From NCBI RefSeq assembly GCF_003943935.1, contig NZ_RJOB01000001.1, forward strand, positions 62,415-126,414: a DNA stretch of 64,000 nucleotides, written 5' to 3'. Of this stretch, positions 8,786 through 17,187 are shown piece after piece. A model generated the notes under the pieces. That model saw only the letters and a list, made by a program, of their open reading frames with translations, had not been told where the DNA came from and ran no database searches. Each line of letters begins with the position of its first letter. Within the stretch, counting starts at the first letter, position 1. Origin of the DNA: Streptococcus mitis. GTDB taxonomy: Bacteria > Bacillota > Bacilli > Lactobacillales > Streptococcaceae. Both the position numbers and the translations under genes were made by a program.

Positions 8786-10966
8786 TTACAATTCTACTTT
8801 AGCAACTGCTGTTTTAGCTGCAAGAGAACCTGTTTGTTCTAATTTAACTGATTTAATAGCTTCAGCATTTGTGAAGACAACTACTGTAGAAGTTTCACGA
8901 CCTGCTGCACGGATAGCATCCAAGTCAGCTGTGACAAGAAGGTCACCTGCTGCAACTTTTTGTCCTTCAGCTACATGAACTGTAAATGGTTTTCCTTCAA
9001 GACTTACTGTGTCCAAACCAATGTGAACAAGTACTTCAAGACCTGCTTCAGTCACAAGACCAAGAGCATGTTTTGTAGGGAAGATGCTCGATACAGTACC
9101 TGAAACTGGAGATACAATGTTTCCATTTGCAGGTTCTACAGCAAATCCATCACCCATCATTTTTTGAGCAAATACTGGATCTTTTACTTGTTCCAAGGCA
9201 ACAACTTGACCGTCAGCTACTGAGTAAACTTCCTCAGTAAGACCTTTGAATTGAACAGTATTTTGTTGCGTTTCTGTCATTTGACTTGGAAGAGTTTCAG
9301 GAATGATTTCACCTGAGTCAAGAATATCTTGGATATCAGATTTCAATACGTCTGCTTTTGGACCGTAGATAGCTTGAACCCCTTGTCCTTTCATGACAAG
9401 ACCCATAGCTCCTTCTGCTTTCCATTGCTCTGCATTTCCTACTTTATCTGCATCTTTAACAGTTACACGAAGACGAGTCATACATGCATCCACATCAACG
9501 ATGTTTGCACGTCCACCAAGAAGGTTGATAATATTTACAGCTTGAGAACCTGCTGCAACTTTCACTGCGTTGCTAGCTTCTTCTGAACCTTCAGCAGTTT
9601 CGTAGTTTCCGTTACGCCCTGGAGTTGCGTAGTTGAATTTTTGAATCATGAAGTTTGCGATGAAGTACATGATTACAGCAAAGAGAACAGTTACCCAAAT
9701 GAAGTTAATGATATCCATACCGATACCAGCACTGATTGCAATAGGTGTACGAGTCAAGAACTCGATTGAACCGAATGAGTGCATACGTAGGTTTACAACG
9801 TCAGCCATAGCGAAGGCAGCACCTTGAACAAGTGAGTAAACAAGATACATAGGTGTTGCTACAAACATGAACATGTATTCGATTGGTTCAGTAACCCCTG
9901 TCAAGAATGTTGCAAGAGCTGTTGCAATCATCATACCTTTGTATTGGTGTTTCTTGTCAGCATCAACATTACGGTAGATAGCAACGATGACACCCATCAA
10001 GATACCGAATGAACCGATCATTTGTCCAACTTTGAAACGAGCTGGGTGAACAGTATCTAACAATTGTTGGTAGTGACTTGCATCTGTACCTTTAAGGTTA
10101 ACAAGGTCTGTTACCCATGCAAGCCATAGTGGATCTTGACCAAATACTTGACTACCTTTAGCTGCACCAGTTAAGACCTCATAAGTACCACCAAGAGCTG
10201 TGTAGTTCATTGGGATAGTCAACATGTGGTGAAGACCAAATGGCAAGAGCAAACGTTCCAATGTACCATACAAGAATGGTGCAAGGATTGGAGCAGTTTC
10301 TTGTGAGTTAGCAATCCAGATACCAAAGCTATTGATACCAGTTTGCACAAGTGGCCAGAAAGCTGAAAGTACAATTGCAGCAATTATTGAACGAAGAATA
10401 ACTACAAATGGTACAAAACGTTTTCCGTTAAAGAATGAAAGTGCATCAGGAAGCTTACGGAAGTTATAGTATTTATTGTAAGCAGTTGCTCCAATAAAAC
10501 CAGAAATAATCCCTACGAAGACACCCATGTTAAGTGCTGGTGCTTCCATAACGCTAATAAAGTAATCAGCAACTTTGATTGAGCCACCAAAGAGAGTTGT
10601 TACCATAGCTTCAGGATTTTTCAACATATCACCTGATACGCCAAAGATTGTACCGGTGATACGGTTGATTAGGATAAAGGCAAGACCTGCCGCAAACGCA
10701 CCACCAGCGCGTTCCTTAGCCCAGCTTCCTCCAATAGCGAGGGCGAACAAGATATGAAGGTTAACGATAACTCCCCAACCGATTTGCTCTAGTACACCAC
10801 CAGTAATTACCAGTGGGGCAAAGTTAGGGTTAATCATCACAAGCGACTTACCGATTGAAATCATCAAACCAGCAGCCGGCATAACGGCGATAACCACCAT
10901 CAAAGCCTTACCGAATTTTTGCCAAAATTCGAAAGACAAGACATTTTTGAATGTATCTTTCATCAT
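8786..10966 (-). CDS. ptsG: Glucose-type PTS permease EIICBA
   Basis: A 726-residue phosphotransferase permease that takes up and phosphorylates glucose (family also includes maltose and N-acetylglucosamine types). The order is a membrane IIC domain (about 1-440, with the conserved GVTEPIEYMF near 360), a IIB domain with the phospho-cysteine in VDACMTRLRV (about 495) and a C-terminal IIA domain with the phospho-His in VLVHIGLDTV (about 645). Full length. The gene is monocistronic with a strong promoter and a palindromic operator in its leader, which points to carbon catabolite control. The symbol is by similarity to streptococcal ptsG. Confidence 0.9.
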   Translation of the reverse strand: MMKDTFKNVLSFEFWQKFGKALMVVIAVMPAAGLMISIGKSLVMINPNFAPLVITGGVLEQIGWGVIVNLHILFALAIGGSWAKERAGGAFAAGLAFILINRITGTIFGVSGDMLKNPEAMVTTLFGGSIKVADYFISVMEAPALNMGVFVGIISGFIGATAYNKYYNFRKLPDALSFFNGKRFVPFVVILRSIIAAIVLSAFWPLVQTGINSFGIWIANSQETAPILAPFLYGTLERLLLPFGLHHMLTIPMNYTALGGTYEVLTGAAKGSQVFGQDPLWLAWVTDLVNLKGTDASHYQQLLDTVHPARFKVGQMIGSFGILMGVIVAIYRNVDADKKHQYKGMMIATALATFLTGVTEPIEYMFMFVATPMYLVYSLVQGAAFAMADVVNLRMHSFGSIEFLTRTPIAISAGIGMDIINFIWVTVLFAVIMYFIANFMIQKFNYATPGRNGNYETAEGSEEASNAVKVAAGSQAVNIINLLGGRANIVDVDACMTRLRVTVKDADKVGNAEQWKAEGAMGLVMKGQGVQAIYGPKADVLKSDIQDILDSGEIIPETLPSQMTETQQNTVQFKGLTEEVYSVADGQVVALEQVKDPVFAQKMMGDGFAVEPANGNIVSPVSGTVSSIFPTKHALGLVTEAGLEVLVHIGLDTVSLEGKPFTVHVAEGQKVAAGDLLVTADLDAIRAAGRETSTVVVFTNAEAIKSVKLEQTGSLAAKTAVAKVEL

Positions 10967-10991
10967 TCAAATCTCCTTTATTTTTATTTAG

Positions 10992-11016
10992 GCAAACGTT
11001 TTACGAAAACGTTTGC
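10992..11016. promoter_or_regulatory. Palindromic cre-like operator in the ptsG leader
   Basis: A perfect inverted repeat, GCAAACGTTTT, ACG, AAAACGTTTGC (11-bp arms). Each arm contains a CcpA-type TGnAAnCG core (on the minus strand TGCAAACGTTTTCG). It lies about 10-34 bases after the predicted transcription start, a position suited to a roadblock. A LacI-family regulator other than CcpA could also bind. Confidence 0.65.
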
Positions 11017-11032
11017 ACTTAACTATGTATTC

Positions 11033-11060
11033 ATTATACCACTTTAATTTTTTTTGTAAA
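11033..11060 (-). promoter_or_regulatory. Promoter of ptsG
   Basis: TTTACA (11055-11060), 16 bases, then TATAAT (11033-11038) with the extended TGG before it, on the minus strand. The distance to the ATG is about 65 bases, occupied by the operator. Confidence 0.8.
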
Positions 11061-11106
11061 GGCTTTTATAAAAAAAAGTAGACTTTTTTCTAAAATTTTT
11101 GTAGTA

Positions 11107-11131
11107 AAAGAGGAGATATTAAAATCTCCTC
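11107..11131 (-). terminator. Original terminator of ftsX, now beyond the insertion element
   Basis: AGGAGAT and ATCTCCT pair around ATTAAA; on the minus strand it is followed by CTTTTAC. Before the ISL3 element inserted it lay about 30 bases after the ftsX stop codon. Confidence 0.55.
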
Positions 11132-11149
11132 AAATATACATCTATTCAA

Positions 11150-11157
11150 ATTTAAAT
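11150..11157. repeat. Left target-site duplication of the ISL3 element
   Basis: The eight bases ATTTAAAT directly before the left end are repeated at 12572-12579 directly after the right end. Eight bases is the usual duplication length for ISL3. Confidence 0.9.
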
Positions 11158-12571
11158 GGCTCTATAATATTTGTAGTGGGTAAATCCCCTATGGATATTA
11201 TGGAGCCTATTTTGTTGTAGAAAAAAAGTCCCATAAGATCTATAATGAAAAGCAACCAAACCATCATTAGAAAGAATCCTATGGAACAATTACATTTTAT
11301 CACAAAATTACTAGACATTAAAGACCCAAATATCCAAATTATGGATGTCATTAATAGGAATACCCACAAGGAAATCATCGCTAAACTGGACTACGACGCT
11401 CCATCTTGTCCTGAGTGTGGAAGTCAAATGAAGAAATATGACTTCCAAAAACCGTCTAAGGTTCCTTACCTTGAAACGACTGGTATGCCTACTAGAATTC
11501 TCCTTAGAAAACGTCGATTCAAGTGCTATCATTGCTCGAAAATGATGGTAGCTGAGACTTCTCTCGTCAAGAAGAATCACCAAATCCCTCGTATCATCAA
11601 CCAAAAGATTGCCCAGAAGCTAATTGAGAAGACTTCTATGACCGATATTGCCCATTAGCTGTCTATTTCAACTTCAACTGTTATTCGCAAGCTCAATGAC
11701 TTCTGTTTTAAGTCTGATTTTTCTTACCTCCCTGAGATTATGTCCTGGGACGAATATGCCTTCACTAAGGGAAAGATGAGTTTCATTGCTCAAGATTTTG
11801 ATAAGCTCAATATTATCACTGTTCTTGAGGGTAGAACACAAACTATCATAAGAAATCATTTTCTGCGCTACAATCGCTCTGTTCGTTGTCAGGTGAAAAT
11901 CATTACGATGGATATGTTTAGTCCTTACTATGACTTGGCTAAACATCTTTTTCCGTATGCCAAAATCGTTCTAGATCGCTTCCACATTGTACAACATCTT
12001 AGCCGTGCTATGAGTCGTGTTCGTGTCCAAATTATGAAGCAATTTGAGCGAAAATCTCATGAATATAAGGCTATCAAGCGCTACTGGAAACTCATTCAAC
12101 AGGATAGCCGTAAACTGAGTGATAAGCGATTTTATCGCCCTACTTTTCGCATGCACTTAACCAATAAAGAGATTATTGACAAGCTTTTGAGCTATTCAGA
12201 AGACTTGAAACACCACTATCATCTCTATCAACTCTTGCTTTTTCACTTTCAGAATAAGGAACCGGAGAAATTTTTCGGACTCATTGAGGAAAATCTAAAG
12301 AAAGTTCATCCTCTTTTTAAGACTGTCTTTAAAACCTTTCTAAAGGACAAAGAGAAAATCGTCAATGCCCTTCAGTTACACTATTCTAATGCCAAATTAG
12401 AAGCAACCAATAATCTCATCAAACTTATCAAACGCAATGCCTTTGGTTTTCGGAACTTTGAAAACTTCAAAAAACGGATTTTTATCGCTCTGAATATCAA
12501 AAAAGAAAGGACGAAATTTGTCCTTTCTCGAGCTTAGCTTTTCTTCAACCCACTACAGTTGACAAAGAGCC
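11158..12571 (+). mobile_element. ISL3-family insertion sequence (IS1167-like)
   Basis: A 1414-bp element bounded by imperfect inverted repeats: left 11158-11180 (GGCTCT ... GTAGTGGG), right 12549-12571 (CCCACTAC ... AGAGCC). The outer six and the inner eight bases match, while the middle nine are diverged in the left end. Eight-base duplications ATTTAAAT flank it. It carries one transposase frame, broken by a stop codon. It has landed exactly in the ftsX stop codon, and the duplication restores that codon. Confidence 0.93.
11281..12537 (+). pseudogene. ISL3-family transposase with an in-frame stop
   Basis: The frame from ATG 11281 (MEQLHFITKLLD) to 12537 would encode 418 residues. The N-terminal zinc-finger module has CPECGSQM and CYHCSKMM (about 45-95), an HTH follows, and the DDE catalytic part shows MSWDEYAF (first Asp), VLDRFHIVQ (second Asp) and KLEATNNLIKLIKR (Glu) near the end. 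A TAG at 11656-11658 stands where CAG (Gln of DIAHQLSIS) is expected, giving a 125-residue fragment. No frameshift is seen, so this looks like one recent nonsense mutation. Confidence 0.9.
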
Positions 12572-12579
12572 ATTTAAAT
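12572..12579. repeat. Right target-site duplication, containing the ftsX stop
   Basis: Copy of ATTTAAAT after the right inverted repeat. On the minus strand the TAA stop codon of ftsX (12574-12576) is inside it. Confidence 0.9.
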
Positions 12580-13500
12580 TTTCAAGAATCGGCGCATTGA
12601 AATTCCTGATCCAATTGAACCAATAAAAATTCCAATAACAAACAAGAGGACAATCATCAGTGGACTAAATACTTCTGGTGAAATCATAGAAAGATTTTGA
12701 CCTACTAATGACTTATTAACCGATTGGTAAACCATTTGATAAACAACGAATACTAAAGCTGATGGAATTGTTGCTCCAAGTAATCCGATGAAAGCACCCT
12801 CAAGGAGGAATGGTCCTCGGATATAGCTGTTCTTAGCACCAACCAAGCGCATAATTTGAATTTCGCGACTGCGAGAAATAATGGTAATACGAATGGTATT
12901 AGAAATCAAGAAGACTGCAATGAAAATCAAGAGGCCTGCTATGACTAATCCCCAAACACGAATGAAGGAAGCAAGTTGGAACAGACGTTGTGTGTTGGCT
13001 CCACCATCTTGGACTTCTGACACACCTTCAATTTTCTTAGCTTCTTCAGCTACTTTTTGAACATCACTTGGTGTATTTGTATCAACGATATAGGCATCAT
13101 AGAGAGGATTAGCGTCACCTTCAAAGATTTTCCAGTTGTCCCCCATTGTCTCGGTCAACTTTTCATATTGTTCCTCTTTACTTGAAAAAGTAACACTCTT
13201 AACCGTAGACATCCCCTTCAAGGCATTGTATACCTTGTGGTAGTCATTATTTGTAACAGTTTGACCTTCTTTTTCAATCGTTTCACTATTATCGGCTACG
13301 TCCTTACGAATGTATACCATTACTCGGACATTATTTTCAATATCTGTAGCTAGTTTCGCTGTATTGAAAATAACAGAAGCAAATATCGCAACCAAGGTCA
13401 AAGTAATCATGACTGAACTGACAGCAGCCACTGTCATCCAACCATTTCGTTTCAAACTTTTTAGTGATTCAAATAAATGGCGAAAAAATCTACTAATCAT
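12574..13500 (-). CDS. ftsX: Cell-division ABC transporter permease FtsX
   Basis: A 308-residue membrane protein that, with FtsE, transmits a signal across the membrane to the peptidoglycan hydrolase PcsB in streptococci. It has a cytoplasmic N-terminus, a first membrane helix (about 22-45), a long extracellular loop with NVRVMVYIRKDV, and three C-terminal helices (about 175-200, 225-250, 275-300). I use the ATG at 13500 (MISRFFRHLF), which overlaps the end of ftsE by eight bases; a longer frame to 13563 would run deep into ftsE. The stop codon lies in the target duplication of the ISL3 element, so the protein is intact. Confidence 0.94.
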   Translation of the reverse strand: MISRFFRHLFESLKSLKRNGWMTVAAVSSVMITLTLVAIFASVIFNTAKLATDIENNVRVMVYIRKDVADNSETIEKEGQTVTNNDYHKVYNALKGMSTVKSVTFSSKEEQYEKLTETMGDNWKIFEGDANPLYDAYIVDTNTPSDVQKVAEEAKKIEGVSEVQDGGANTQRLFQLASFIRVWGLVIAGLLIFIAVFLISNTIRITIISRSREIQIMRLVGAKNSYIRGPFLLEGAFIGLLGATIPSALVFVVYQMVYQSVNKSLVGQNLSMISPEVFSPLMIVLLFVIGIFIGSIGSGISMRRFLKI

Positions 13501-14185
13501 CGTATCCATACTCTCCTTTTGATTCGTCACGAACGACACGACCATTTTCAATGGCAATGACACGGTGGCGCAAGGTATTTACAATCTGGCTATTATGAGT
13601 CGCCATCAAAATAGTTGTTCCTTGTAGGTTAATCCGTTCCAAGAGATTCATAATTTCCCATGAATTATCCGGATCCAAGTTTCCTGTTGGTTCATCGGCT
13701 ATCAGTACTTTGGGATTATTTACAATAGCACGCGCAATCGCAATCCGCTGTTGCTCCCCACCTGAGAGCTCATTTGGAAAAGAACGAACCTTATGCTTCA
13801 GTCCAACCAAGTCCAAAACTTCCATCACCCGTTTTTTGATATTACGGCGATTTTCACCAATTACTTCCATAGCGTATGCAATATTCTCATAAACAGTTTT
13901 CTTAGGCAAGAGTTTATAATCCTGGAAGACAACCCCAACACTACGACGGAGAAGCGGGACATCTTTCTTTTTAATCTTAACCAGATTAAAACCAGCAACT
14001 GATAGGCTTCCTTTATCGATTTTTACTTCACGATATAGAGAACGAATAAAGGTTGACTTCCCTGCTCCTGAAGGTCCTACGATGTAAGCAAATTCTCCTG
14101 GGTCAACGCTGACCGAAACACCTCGTAGGGCAGTTGTTCCATTGTCGTATTTTTTGACGACATCTCTCATTTCAATAATTGACAT
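13493..14185 (-). CDS. ftsE: Cell-division ATP-binding protein FtsE
   Basis: A 230-residue ABC ATPase partner of FtsX. Walker A is GPSGAGKST (about 37-45), the Q loop is VFQDYKLL, the signature is LSGGEQQR (about 141) and Walker B is VLIADEPTGNLD (about 160), with the H loop THN. The spacing to prfB upstream is 17 bases, and it overlaps ftsX, so prfB-ftsE-ftsX may be co-transcribed. Confidence 0.96.
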   Translation of the reverse strand: MSIIEMRDVVKKYDNGTTALRGVSVSVDPGEFAYIVGPSGAGKSTFIRSLYREVKIDKGSLSVAGFNLVKIKKKDVPLLRRSVGVVFQDYKLLPKKTVYENIAYAMEVIGENRRNIKKRVMEVLDLVGLKHKVRSFPNELSGGEQQRIAIARAIVNNPKVLIADEPTGNLDPDNSWEIMNLLERINLQGTTILMATHNSQIVNTLRHRVIAIENGRVVRDESKGEYGYDD

Positions 14186-14202
14186 GTGAGTTCCTTTCTA
14201 TC

Positions 14203-15298
14203 TTAGCTAATTCTCCACTTGAGATAGGCATCGATAAAACCATCTAGGTCCCCATCCATAACCTTATCTACCTGAGCAACCTCAAAGCTAGTTCTGTGAT
14301 CTTTTACCATAGTATAGGGTGTGAAGACATAAGAACGGATTTGACTTCCCCATGTGATTTCTTTTTTCTCACCCTTGAGGGAATCAACTTCTGCAGCTTT
14401 CTTTTCTTGTTCCATTTGATAGAGCTTAGCCTGTAACATCTTCATAGCTCGATCTCTATTTCCATACTGGGTACGATCAACCGTTGATTGGACAACAATT
14501 CCAGTTGGAATGTGTGTCAAACGCACACCCGTTGAAACCTTATTGACGTTTTGTCCACCGGCACCACCTGAACGGAAGGTATCCATCTTGATATCATCTT
14601 CACGAATTTCCACTTCAATGGTATCATCCAATTCTGGCATTACTTCTACGGATGTGAAAGAGGTATGGCGACGTTTGGCAGAGTCGAACGGCGAAATTCG
14701 CACCAAACGGTGAACTCCCATTTCTGACTTGAGAAGGCCATAGGCATTAGGTCCTTCAAACGATAAGGTTACTGACTTGATACCTGCCTCATCACCTGCT
14801 TGATAATCCAAGACTTCTACTTTAAAGCCTTTAGCATTACCATAACGAGTGTACATACGAAGCAACATATCACCCCAGTCCTGAGCCTCAGTTCCACCAG
14901 AACCTGGATGGATTTCCAAGATGGCATTATTATGGTCATAAGGTTCTGATAAGAGAAGCGTCATCTCGTAGCTGGTCATCATCTTGTCAAGTTCTGATAA
15001 CTGTTCAACCAGTTCCTCATGCACTGACTCGTCTTCAGCCAAAAAGTCTAATAAAATTTCGACTTCATCTTGCAACTCTTCCATTTTATGGAAGGTATTG
15101 TAGGTATTTTTTAATTCATTCAATTCTTGCGACGTTTTTTGGGCCGCGATATTATCGTTCCAAAAATCAGGTTCTGTCATCTTGTTTTCCAAGATGGCAA
15201 TCTCTTCCTCTAAACCTTCGAGGTCAAAGAGACCCCCTGAAAGAAGCTAATTTTTCACGATTTGCGTCAATTTTTTGACGAATTTCTGAAATGTCCAT
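14203..15298 (-). CDS. prfB: Peptide chain release factor 2, with programmed +1 frameshift
   Basis: RF2 recognises UGA and UAA stop codons and releases the peptide at the ribosome. The first frame starts at ATG 15298 and reads 24 codons ([20 protein letters not shown], then RGSL) to a TGA at 15224-15226. The site is AGG GGG TCT CTT TGA C, with the SD-like AGGGGG at 15233-15238; a +1 shift at CTT-T gives Asp and continues in the frame to 14203, 364 residues in total. The catalytic GGQ is in [10 protein letters not shown], and the SPF anticodon-like motif is in RISPFD. The shift provides autoregulation by RF2 level. Confidence 0.95.
15224..15238 (-). promoter_or_regulatory. prfB frameshift site
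   Basis: AGGGGG (15233-15238), three bases TCT, then CTTTGAC. This differs from the common AGGGGGTATCTTTGAC only at the A-to-C in the spacer codon. The internal SD lies at the short distance that promotes +1 slippage at the UGA. Confidence 0.93.
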
Positions 15299-15323
15299 AA
15301 ATACTCCTTTTTTATATCTTTTT

Positions 15324-15329
15324 ATTATA
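15324..15329 (-). promoter_or_regulatory. -10 box for prfB-ftsEX
   Basis: TATAAT on the minus strand, 25 bases before the ATG at 15298 and followed by the SD AAGGAG. The -35 is weak (TGGAAA at about 15347-15352). Confidence 0.5.
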
Positions 15330-15375
15330 CCATATTCTCTCATTTCTTTCCATCTTTTGCTCTCCCCCATTACAT

Positions 15376-15399
15376 GTAAAAAAGAAGCCTTTCGGCTTC
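15376..15399 (-). terminator. Terminator of the CBS-ACT gene
   Basis: GAAGCC and GGCTTC pair around TTTC, followed on the minus strand by CTTTTTTAC. It sits just after the stop at 15405. Confidence 0.85.
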
Positions 15400-15404
15400 C
15401 ATAC

Positions 15405-16061
15405 TTACAGGATTTTAGCAGAAGTACGACTAATCTCTTCTACTTGAATATTCTCGGCTTCAAATTTTTCTTTCAAGGCTGGTAAATCAATTGAGCCATC
15501 AATTTGAACTTCGATAATCACCTTACCATCCTTACGCGGAATATTTACTGTATGGGAGATATTCAAATTTTCTTCTACAATCAAAGAAACAATCTTTCCG
15601 AGTACACCAACTTCATCTTCTGTAACAAAGCGCACACGAATTCCTTCTTCACCATAACCAGAAATTTCAAGAAAGGCTTGGAAAACGTCACGGTCAGTAA
15701 TAACTCCGTATACTTGATGGTTATCTACGACAGGAAGAATACCAATCTTATTTTTCAACATCAAATAAGTTGCATCCTCTAGACTCGCATAGCCTGAAAC
15801 AGTGACAACATCGCGAATCATAACATCTTTTACTTTTGTCTTATTTAGAAGATAGTTCATCTCATAGATAGAAAGACTTGTTGCTTTTGATGGACTTGCT
15901 TGGGCAATTGTTCCCTCTGTCACCAAACCAACCAATTGATCATTTTCGATAACAGGCAAGCGGTGTAATCCTTGCTCTCTCATCAAATCTGCTGCATGAG
16001 ATACTGTTGTATCTGGACTAATATAAACTACCTTGCGGGTCATAAAATCTTTAACTGCCAT
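15405..16061 (-). CDS. CBS-domain and ACT-domain protein (AcuB-like)
   Basis: A 218-residue cytosolic protein with two CBS motifs (about 1-60, MTRKVVYISPDTTVSHAA, and about 75-135, IRDVVTVSGYASLEDA) and a C-terminal ACT-like domain (about 145-210). Such proteins bind adenosine nucleotides and amino acids as sensors. The AcuB name comes from B. subtilis acetoin use and need not hold here. It is monocistronic, downstream of the liv operon, with its own promoter. Confidence 0.85.
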   Translation of the reverse strand: MAVKDFMTRKVVYISPDTTVSHAADLMREQGLHRLPVIENDQLVGLVTEGTIAQASPSKATSLSIYEMNYLLNKTKVKDVMIRDVVTVSGYASLEDATYLMLKNKIGILPVVDNHQVYGVITDRDVFQAFLEISGYGEEGIRVRFVTEDEVGVLGKIVSLIVEENLNISHTVNIPRKDGKVIIEVQIDGSIDLPALKEKFEAENIQVEEISRTSAKIL

Positions 16062-16090
16062 GAGACTTCTCCTTTTCTATTCTTATCCCT

Positions 16091-16119
16091 ATTATACAAT
16101 CTTTTTGTAAATCTATCAA
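16091..16119 (-). promoter_or_regulatory. Promoter of the CBS-ACT gene
   Basis: TTGATA (16114-16119), 17 bases, TATAAT (16091-16096) on the minus strand. A good SD (AAAGGAG) follows before the ATG at 16061. Confidence 0.75.
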
Positions 16120-16166
16120 ACGCTTACATTTCTTTTTCAAAATTCAGAAAAGTATGAATAAGCTAG

Positions 16167-16192
16167 CAAAAAGAGCTCTAAAATCGAGCTCT
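16167..16192 (-). terminator. Second terminator downstream of the liv operon
   Basis: AGAGCTC and GAGCTCT pair around a seven-base loop and are followed on the minus strand by TTTTTGC. It lies between the hairpin array and the CBS-ACT promoter. Confidence 0.75.
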
Positions 16193-16255
16193 GTGAATGA
16201 AGGATAGACAGCTTCATTCTGTTCTGTTTCAATGATTAGGAGCTAACCTTCCAGT

Positions 16256-16480
16256 GCAGATGAGAATTGCTTACGCAATCTCTATCTGCCGACTAAAAAG
16301 GTACCCCGGACTATAATGATGATTACTTCGTAATATCCATCCGCAACCTAAACTAGTCTCCCAGACTATGAGAAGACTGCTTCGCAATCTCCATCTGCCG
16401 ACTAAAACAATCCACTGGATTCTGATGATTGCTTCGCAATCTTCATCTACCGACTAAAAAGGTCCCCCGGACCTTTTTAG
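16256..16480 (-). repeat. Tandem array of four ~54-bp double-hairpin repeats
   Basis: Four copies begin at about 16262, 16318, 16370 and 16424 (spacing 56, 52, 54). Read on the minus strand each unit has hairpin 1 (five-pair arms around a three-base loop), the conserved spacer TTTTAGTCGGCAGATG, and hairpin 2 (GATTGC-GAA-GCAATC). The arms change together between copies: hairpin 1 is GGTCC/GGACC, AATCC/GGATT and AGTCT/AGACT in three copies; hairpin 2 is GATTGC/GCAATC or GATTAC/GTAATC. The copy nearest livF doubles as its terminator. I do not know this repeat family. A fifth, weak copy may lie at 16200-16256. Confidence 0.8.
16456..16478 (-). terminator. Terminator of the liv operon
   Basis: AAAAAGGTCC and GGACCTTTTT form a perfect 10-bp stem with a CCC loop; it overlaps the livF stop codon (16477-16479) and can act in both directions. 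It is also hairpin 1 of the last repeat unit. Confidence 0.85.
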
Positions 16481-17187
16481 CCACCCAGATATGCTTTTCT
16501 GACTTCTTCTGATGAGGCGAGTTCTTTTCCTGTTCCTGATAGAACGATTTTTCCTGTTTCCAATACATAACCTCGGTCAGAGATTGCCAGTGCCTTATTG
16601 GCATTTTGTTCAATCAAGAGGACGGTTGTTCCTTGCTTCTGGATATCTTGAATGATATCAAAAATTTCTTGGATAAAGATTGGGGCAAGTCCCATTGATG
16701 GTTCATCTAAAAGAAGAAGTTTTGGTGTTGACATGAGAGCGCGTCCCATGGCAAGCATTTGTTGTTCCCCCCCTGAAAGAGTGGCTGCATCTTGGTTCTT
16801 GCGTTCTTCAAGACGTGGGAAACGTGAGAAAACTTTCTTTAAGTTAGCTTGATTTTCTTCACGATTTTTCTTCAAGAAAGCACCCATTTCTAGATTTTCC
16901 ATAACTGTCAATCCAGGGAAAACGTGGCGACCTTCTGGTACTTGTGAAAGACCACCTGCCACGATTTTCTGAGCTGGCATTTTTTGGATTTCTTGACCTA
17001 AAAATTCAATCTTTCCTGAACTTGGTCGAACTAGACCTGACAAGGTACGGAGAATGGTTGTCTTACCTGCACCATTGGCACCGATAAGGGAAACAACTTC
17101 TCCTTCATTAACTTCAAAGCTTACATCACGGACTGCTTGGATCATGCCGTAATGCACAGAAAGATTATCAACTTTTAACATAGACAT
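16477..17187 (-). CDS. livF: Branched-chain amino-acid ABC transporter ATPase LivF
   Basis: A 236-residue ABC ATPase, one of the two that power leucine, isoleucine and valine uptake. Walker A is GANGAGKTT (about 36-44), the signature is LSGGEQQM (about 138), Walker B is LLLLDEPSMGL (about 156), and the LivF-type ending is ...YVLETGKIVLSG. It is the last gene of livJHMGF; its start overlaps the end of livG by one base. Confidence 0.95.
   Translation of the reverse strand: MSMLKVDNLSVHYGMIQAVRDVSFEVNEGEVVSLIGANGAGKTTILRTLSGLVRPSSGKIEFLGQEIQKMPAQKIVAGGLSQVPEGRHVFPGLTVMENLEMGAFLKKNREENQANLKKVFSRFPRLEERKNQDAATLSGGEQQMLAMGRALMSTPKLLLLDEPSMGLAPIFIQEIFDIIQDIQKQGTTVLLIEQNANKALAISDRGYVLETGKIVLSGTGKELASSEEVRKAYLGG

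Noticed and set aside
12574..13563. Longer FtsX from 13563
   Set aside because: It would overlap ftsE by about 70 bases; the start at 13500 gives the usual 308 residues and an 8-base overlap.
16256..16480. CRISPR array
   Set aside because: The repeats are palindromic and directly joined with spacing 52-56, without unique spacers, and no cas gene is present.
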